From positions 1-18,756 of the forward strand of contig JAFGOB010000072.1 of the NCBI GenBank assembly GCA_016926695.1: 18,756 nt of DNA, read 5' to 3'. A program made the position numbers and the translations under genes. Origin of the DNA: Dehalococcoidales bacterium. GTDB lineage: Bacteria > Chloroflexota > Dehalococcoidia > Dehalococcoidales > UBA3254. The notes beneath the pieces are model-generated. The model made no database searches. It was not told the DNA's origin and worked only from the letters and a program-made list of their open reading frames with translations. Positions within the stretch are counted from its first letter, which is position 1; the number at the start of each line of letters is the position of its first letter. Shown here piece after piece: positions 15,117-18,756 of this stretch.

Positions 15117-15164
15117 AGCCCTTCTCCGGCGAGTGGAGAGGGGCTGTTCCGGGTTTTCTTTTTC
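15117..15164 (+). terminator. Intrinsic terminator of the rib operon
   Basis: AGCCCTTCTCC (15117-15127) pairs with GGAGAGGGGCT (15135-15145) over 11 bp including one G-U, closing a 7-nt loop. A T-rich stretch follows at about 15154-15163. It lies just after ribH and before the convergent EF-Tu-like gene. Confidence 0.7.
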
Positions 15165-15175
15165 GTGATCCAGGA

Positions 15176-15427
15176 TCAAATAACCTTATAAACGGAATCC
15201 CCCCTCCTGACGCGGTCCGTTACCTTAACACCCACGGAATCACCCGGACCCGCTTCGTTTACCGATGTATTGTTGATCTGCATCGATTCCACCCTGACTT
15301 CCAGGTCCGTGGTATGTCCCTTTATCTTGATCACATCGCCGGTCTTCAGTTTTCCGCTCAGGTCGATCCCGGCCACCACGGGGCGGGAAAAGAACTCGTT
15401 GATCGTACCAATCAGCTCCTCAGGCAT
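15176..15427 (-). CDS. Stand-alone EF-Tu domain II-like protein
   Basis: An 83-aa protein that resembles domain II of translation GTPases: IGTINEFFSRPVVAGIDLSG, then LKTGDVIKIKG, VESMQINN and the closing GDSVGVKV block, matching the beta-barrel with its characteristic VxxGD and GDxVGI elements. No G domain is present. Small proteins of this type are annotated as elongation factor-like in some bacteria and archaea; the function is unknown to me. The ATG has a perfect AGGAGGTG 5-6 bases upstream, suggesting strong translation. Transcribed divergently from the coiled-coil/CxxC gene and convergently with the rib operon. Confidence 0.75.
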   Translation of the reverse strand: MPEELIGTINEFFSRPVVAGIDLSGKLKTGDVIKIKGHTTDLEVRVESMQINNTSVNEAGPGDSVGVKVTDRVRRGDSVYKVI

Positions 15428-15462
15428 CTCACACCTCCTGGTATAAAATAGTCACCGGCTTT

Positions 15463-15492
15463 ATTATACGCACATCGTATCGGATTATACAA
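15463..15492 (-). promoter_or_regulatory. Promoter of the EF-Tu domain II-like gene
   Basis: On the minus strand TTGTAT (15492-15487) and a perfect TATAAT (15468-15463) are separated by 18 bp, leaving a short leader before the ribosome binding site. For the divergent gene, TATAAT boxes occur on the plus strand at 15542-15547 and 15561-15566, without a convincing -35 element. Confidence 0.45.
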
Positions 15493-15579
15493 TGGGTGGA
15501 TGTGAAATCGAATGCAGTGGAAAACAGGCGTATTTCTCTGTTATAATACGCTCGATAGTTTATAATCCGGGGTGGAGAA

Positions 15580-15810
15580 TTGGCCAACCTGAATAAATTT
15601 GAAGGGCCGAGCGGCGAAAACGCCGAGATAGAGCATCTGAAACAGCGCATCGAGCTTCTGGACGACCGTCTGGACAATATCGATTCCGTTCTTACAGCCG
15701 TGGCTGAGAGGATTATGAAGCAGCCCGTTACTATCAGCCTGACCTGCCCTCACTGCGGAAAGACTATAGAAGTATCGCTGGTCGGCCAGCAAAAGCCTAC
15801 TTCGCAATAG
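15580..15810 (+). CDS. Small coiled-coil/CxxC protein
   Basis: I do not recognise this 76-aa protein. Residues about 14-47 (AEIEHLKQRIELLDDRLDNI and onward) have coiled-coil heptads. The C-terminal part has one CPHCGKTIEV knuckle, half of a zinc ribbon, so zinc binding would need a dimer, which the coiled coil could provide (inference). The only start is a TTG at 15580; GGTGGAG lies just 2 bases upstream, closer than usual, so the start is uncertain. It shares a 152-bp divergent promoter region with the EF-Tu domain II-like gene. Confidence 0.6.
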   Translation: MANLNKFEGPSGENAEIEHLKQRIELLDDRLDNIDSVLTAVAERIMKQPVTISLTCPHCGKTIEVSLVGQQKPTSQ

Positions 15811-15967
15811 CAAAGGCCGGTGGATTCTTCTCCCGCCATATAGCCGATGACTCTTTATCAGTCTCCAGTTATGAAGAGGCTCATCATGTATGTTCAAAAT
15901 TCAGTAGTTTATCATCTTCTAAATTATTACCATTGACGATTCTTGAGCGTTTTAGTATCGTGGAAGT

Positions 15968-16138
15968 ATGACAGAGAAAAAAGAAAACAGAATGAATAAA
16001 CCGGAGTACTTTAAGCTACTGTTCCGGACGTTGACAGCCATGCTTCCGGCGTTCAGAGAGCCACTCTTCAGAATACCTGTTGTTGTTCTTTTTCAAATGC
16101 CTGATTTACTTAACACGCGTGATTTTATTTTACAGTAA
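15968..16138 (+). CDS. Possible 56-aa small protein
   Basis: Open frame beginning MTEKKENRMNKPEYFKLLFR and ending LLNTRDFILQ, basic at the N-terminus with a short apolar stretch IPVVVLF. The only upstream signal is GTGGAAG, too close to the ATG. No family is recognised. It may be a chance frame or a remnant; listed because the stretch is otherwise empty. Confidence 0.2.
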   Translation: MTEKKENRMNKPEYFKLLFRTLTAMLPAFREPLFRIPVVVLFQMPDLLNTRDFILQ

Positions 16139-16150
16139 ATCGATTAGCCA

Positions 16151-16205
16151 CCCAGGTGTAGGGGCGGGTTTTATCCATCTTAACCCGAAACCCGCCCGCC
16201 CTGGG
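16151..16205. repeat. Long imperfect hairpin, REP-like
   Basis: CCCAGG (16151-16156) pairs with CCTGGG (16200-16205), and an inner arm GGCGGGTTT (16163-16171) pairs with AAACCCGCC (16188-16196). The result is a two-part stem around an AT-rich loop. No T-run follows on either strand, so a terminator is less likely than a dispersed palindromic repeat. Confidence 0.5.
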
Positions 16206-16546
16206 CCTATTGAATTTAGGAGGTAATCCTGTATACCAGGAAATACCTCTTCATTCACTATCTTGATAGTTTTGATCGGAATATTCATGTTGATGTCCAA
16301 ACATATTCCCGGTTTGATCTCAATTCAGGACTAAGGGCGGGCTGGTTCGAAATCAGCCCCCTACAAGACGGTATATAAGCTAATTTACCACTCTACGAAA
16401 CTGTGGATAATTTCGTACAAGCATTCTCTTATGCCGGTCACTATTCATGAGCTGGCTCTCATAAAAAAAGTTTTTTTAACCCTTCAGAATTCCGGTTCAT
16501 TAATATGCCTCGAAATGGTATTATAAGCTTTTGAGACTGTTTATAT

Positions 16547-17944
16547 ATGCTTGAGCTGATAATTATCATCGTCTATTTTCTGGCGGTGGCCGCCATCGGC
16601 ATGACCAGCCGGCAAAAAAACTGGAGACTGGATGATTTCCTGGTGGCGGGCCGCAAATATTCCACCTTTTTCATTGCGGGATCGCTGCTGGCTACCGTTA
16701 TCGGGGGCTCTGCTACGGTGGGACTAGCCGGACTGGGCTTCAGCCGGGGACTGAGTGGGGCCTGGTGGCTGCTGGTGGGCTGCCTGGGGCTGATCGCTTT
16801 GGGATTTCTCTTCGCAGCCAAAGTCAGGAATTTCGGTCTGTTTACCCTGCCCCAGATAGTCGCCCGCCAGTACGACAGCCGGGTATCGCTGGCTGCTTCC
16901 GCTGTGATAGTGGTGGCCTGGACGGGGGTAACCGCCGGCCAGATACTGGCCGCCGGCAAGATATTGTCTATCCTGGGTATGGGAAGTCCCGTTCTCTGGA
17001 TGGTCGTCTTTACACTGATATTTGTCTCCTATACACTGGCGGGCGGCCAGTTCGCTATCATCCGCACGGATATCCTGGATATCGTAATCATCTTCGCCGG
17101 TATTTTTACCGGCCTGGGCTTGCTGCTTTATCAAACAGGCGGGCTCAATGCCCTTTTCAACGCCCTGCCGGCTGACAAAACCTCATTTCCCCTGAGCCAG
17201 CAATTCGGACCGCTGGAACTGCTTTCCTATCTCCTGCTGGTAGGCCTGACATATGTGGTAGGTCCGGACATGTACTCCAGGCTGTTCTGTGCCAGAAACG
17301 GACGGACGGCCAAAATTTCCGTTTTCTGGGCGGCCCTATTACTGATCCCCCTGGCCTTCACCATTACGTTGCTGGGCATGGGGGCTTTTATTTTAAATCC
17401 CGGCGCCAGCCCGGAACAGGCCCTCCCCTCACTCTTTTCCGGGATACTGCCAGCCTGGGCGGCAGGCCTGGTCATGGCAGCCTTGCTTTCAGCTATTATG
17501 TCATCAGCCAGCGCCACCCTGCTCAGCGCCGGAACAATCCTCTCCGTTGATATCATCGGCTTCTTTAAAAAACCGGAGCAGGAAAAAGGCACGCTGAGAA
17601 ATTCCCGCTGGTGCCTGCTTTTCATCGGAATAGCTTCACTGGGGCTGGCTTTGCTGCTTAAAGGCGTCATTTCGGCACTGCTCTTCGCCTATACCGTCTA
17701 CACCTGCGGGGTAATCCTGCCGGTTATCGCCGGATTTTACAGGGACAGGCTGCATGTTACTCCTCATGCCGCCCTGGCCGCAATCTGCGGAGGGGGTCTC
17801 AGCGGGCTGGCCAGCCGGTTGCTGTCAATTCCATACCTTGACCTGTCCGCCCTGGCAATCAGCCTTGTTCTTCTACTGGGCGTCAGCCTGGCGGAAAACC
17901 GGCTGAAAGCCAAAAAACAAAACAAGATGATATCCGGCCTGTAG
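16547..17944 (+). CDS. Sodium:solute symporter (SSS family)
   Basis: A 465-aa membrane transporter with about 12-13 hydrophobic segments, expected to import a small solute with Na+. Family features: the N-terminal DDFLVAGRK (about 28-36) followed by an ATVIGGSATVGLAG first transport helix, GPDMYSRLFCA mid-protein, and MAALLSAIMSSASATLLSAG (the SSS signature with the Na+-site Ser residues). The substrate (proline, pantothenate, sugar or other) cannot be told. No ribosome binding site precedes the ATG; TATTAT at 16519-16524 could be a -10 box giving a very short leader. It is a single gene, and its stop codon sits in the loop of a hairpin shared with the convergent thioredoxin gene. Confidence 0.92.
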   Translation: MLELIIIIVYFLAVAAIGMTSRQKNWRLDDFLVAGRKYSTFFIAGSLLATVIGGSATVGLAGLGFSRGLSGAWWLLVGCLGLIALGFLFAAKVRNFGLFTLPQIVARQYDSRVSLAASAVIVVAWTGVTAGQILAAGKILSILGMGSPVLWMVVFTLIFVSYTLAGGQFAIIRTDILDIVIIFAGIFTGLGLLLYQTGGLNALFNALPADKTSFPLSQQFGPLELLSYLLLVGLTYVVGPDMYSRLFCARNGRTAKISVFWAALLLIPLAFTITLLGMGAFILNPGASPEQALPSLFSGILPAWAAGLVMAALLSAIMSSASATLLSAGTILSVDIIGFFKKPEQEKGTLRNSRWCLLFIGIASLGLALLLKGVISALLFAYTVYTCGVILPVIAGFYRDRLHVTPHAALAAICGGGLSGLASRLLSIPYLDLSALAISLVLLLGVSLAENRLKAKKQNKMISGL

Positions 17945-17952
17945 CAGGCCGG
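17934..17952. terminator. Compact hairpin between convergent genes
   Basis: CCGGCCTG (17934-17941) and CAGGCCGG (17945-17952) form a perfect 8-bp stem; the 3-nt loop is the TAG stop of the symporter gene. On the minus strand a T-rich stretch follows about 9 bases later, so it could end transcripts of the thioredoxin-fusion gene. On the plus strand only GCTTTC follows. Confidence 0.5.
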
Positions 17953-17960
17953 GCTTTCAG

Positions 17961-18545
17961 TTACCCCAGTCCGTCCAGGATATTCCTCAGGCGGGATTCA
18001 GGTATCGCTCCTACCTGTCTTTCTATCACCTCTCCATTCCTGAAGAAAAGCAGCATGGGAATACTCATGGCCTGGTATTTCCCCGCCATGGCGGGATTTT
18101 CATCCACGTTGACCTTGCAGAACTTGTACCGGCCGTTGTATTCCTCAGCCGCCTTCTCCATGACAGGGGCCATCATCCTGCAAGGTCCGCACCAGGGAGC
18201 CCAGAAGTCCACTACCACGGGAAGAGCGGAATTAAGCACTTCCTGTTCGAAATTACCGTCGCTTATCTCTATCACCCCTGTTTTTTCTTCCCCAGCGAAA
18301 AAGTCTTCAGGTTCTCTCAAGTTTATCGTTATCAGTATGTCTCCCGGGCGGCCATCCGTCAGTTGAAGAACATTGGTAAGCTTGACCACATTGCCGGCAG
18401 TCACCCCGGCAGGAATATTCACCTCCAGGTGCTTGTTCCTGCGCACCAGTATCTTCCTGGTCCCCTGCCTGGCCTCTTCAACCCCCAGGGTAAGCGTGTA
18501 ACGTACCGGTTGATTGGCATTTTCCTGGTTCGCAGTTTCACTCAT
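17961..18545 (-). CDS. DnaJ C-terminal domain / thioredoxin fusion
   Basis: A 194-aa cytosolic protein. Residues about 14-78 match a DnaJ C-terminal substrate-binding repeat: LGVEEARQGTRKILV, NIPAGVTAGNVVKL and GDILITINL. Residues about 88-194 are a thioredoxin with the active site W118-CGPC (C119, C122), the cis-proline in MSIPMLLF and the final GAIPESRL. No J domain or zinc finger is present. It would join client binding to disulfide reduction, perhaps as a redox holdase (inference). The ATG has GGAGGAG upstream. Single gene, convergent with the symporter. Confidence 0.9.
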   Translation of the reverse strand: MSETANQENANQPVRYTLTLGVEEARQGTRKILVRRNKHLEVNIPAGVTAGNVVKLTNVLQLTDGRPGDILITINLREPEDFFAGEEKTGVIEISDGNFEQEVLNSALPVVVDFWAPWCGPCRMMAPVMEKAAEEYNGRYKFCKVNVDENPAMAGKYQAMSIPMLLFFRNGEVIERQVGAIPESRLRNILDGLG

Positions 18546-18693
18546 TTATTTCTCCTCCGGGTGATATTCTGACTCGCAAACAACAGTCTGGACCATTTAG
18601 CAACTATCGTTTTCATTATATAAAATTACGGTTGTTTAGATCAGCACTGCCGTCTTCTTATACGCTCTCTGTGTCTACACCGGTCTGAGAGAG

Positions 18694-18736
18694 CCGCAGT
18701 TCCGGTTAGTATAGAGCCAATGTTCCGGAACTGCGG
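18694..18736. repeat. Perfect 12-bp inverted repeat at the window edge
   Basis: CCGCAGTTCCGG (18694-18705) and CCGGAACTGCGG (18725-18736) are exact complements around a 19-nt loop. It lies about 150 bp upstream of the thioredoxin-fusion gene and could act in its leader, as an operator, or belong to a gene beyond the window. No T-run follows on either strand. Confidence 0.6.
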
Positions 18737-18756
18737 GAACCATCCTTCCGGAGGTG

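Larger units (their letters stand above)
15811..16546. other. Long weakly coding stretch before the symporter gene
   Basis: About 0.74 kb with no convincing gene. It holds a possible 56-codon frame (15968-16138), a long hairpin (16151-16205), and a good AGGAGG near 16219 with no usable start codon after it. At 16471-16477 a run of Ts is preceded by a matching run of As. A fragment near 16260-16285 translates as a hydrophobic run without a start and may be a remnant. Confidence 0.4.

Noticed and set aside
16219..16379. Frames following AGGAGG near 16219, including a hydrophobic run
   Set aside because: There is no ATG, GTG or TTG at a usable distance, and the frames are short; at most a remnant.
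18686..18756. Minus-strand AGGATGGTTCCCGC as a possible T-box element
   Set aside because: It differs from the T-box consensus at several positions, and the next minus-strand gene is a thioredoxin fusion, not an amino-acid gene.

Overview
The window looks like a bacterial chromosome segment, most likely from Chloroflexota class Dehalococcoidia. This rests on the feel of the proteins, the tandem signal peptidases next to pyrE, the ribD-ribE-ribBA-ribH order, the stand-alone EF-Tu domain-II protein and the DnaJ-C/thioredoxin fusion; it is an inference, not a database result. There is a sharp change in character near position 2700. The left part (1 to about 2700) is AT-rich and sparsely coding. 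The right part (about 2940 to the end) is GC-richer, densely coding and mostly housekeeping.

Left part (accessory, probably an island abutting a tRNA-Ala gene): a small unrecognised minus-strand gene (Cys/His cluster plus coiled coil) whose DNA and promoter carry eight copies of a 10-bp motif, TTCGAGCTTC, six of them placed with exact mirror symmetry about position 267; an FRG-domain protein (819-1703); a broken lipoprotein gene resembling the start of a trypsin-like (HtrA-type) protease (1769-2042); and a small ribbon-helix-helix-like regulator (2121-2390, minus) with tandem 8-bp repeats over its own promoter. At the border is tRNA-Ala(TGC) on the minus strand, its 3' end facing the island. 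Its 5' end is repeated 2.4 times as a 38-bp tandem repeat in its own leader.

Right part: three consecutive type I signal peptidase paralogues followed closely by pyrE; convergent to these, a PAS-PAS-GAF-GGDEF diguanylate cyclase; then a minus-strand run of an HDAC-like deacetylase, a HAD phosphatase and mutL (the last two overlap by 4 bp). Divergent from this run is the riboflavin operon ribD-ribE-ribBA-ribH, which makes riboflavin from GTP and ribulose 5-phosphate and ends at a clear hairpin terminator. Next come an EF-Tu domain-II-like small protein (minus) divergent from a coiled-coil/CxxC small protein (plus), a 0.74-kb poorly coding stretch with a long hairpin, a sodium:solute symporter, and a convergent DnaJ-C/thioredoxin fusion. 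The last 200 bases hold no gene but contain a perfect 12-bp inverted repeat.

The most unusual signals are the symmetric motif array at 131-474, the tRNA-Ala leader repeats, and the repeat operator over the ribbon-helix-helix gene. No integrase, transposase or CRISPR array was found.
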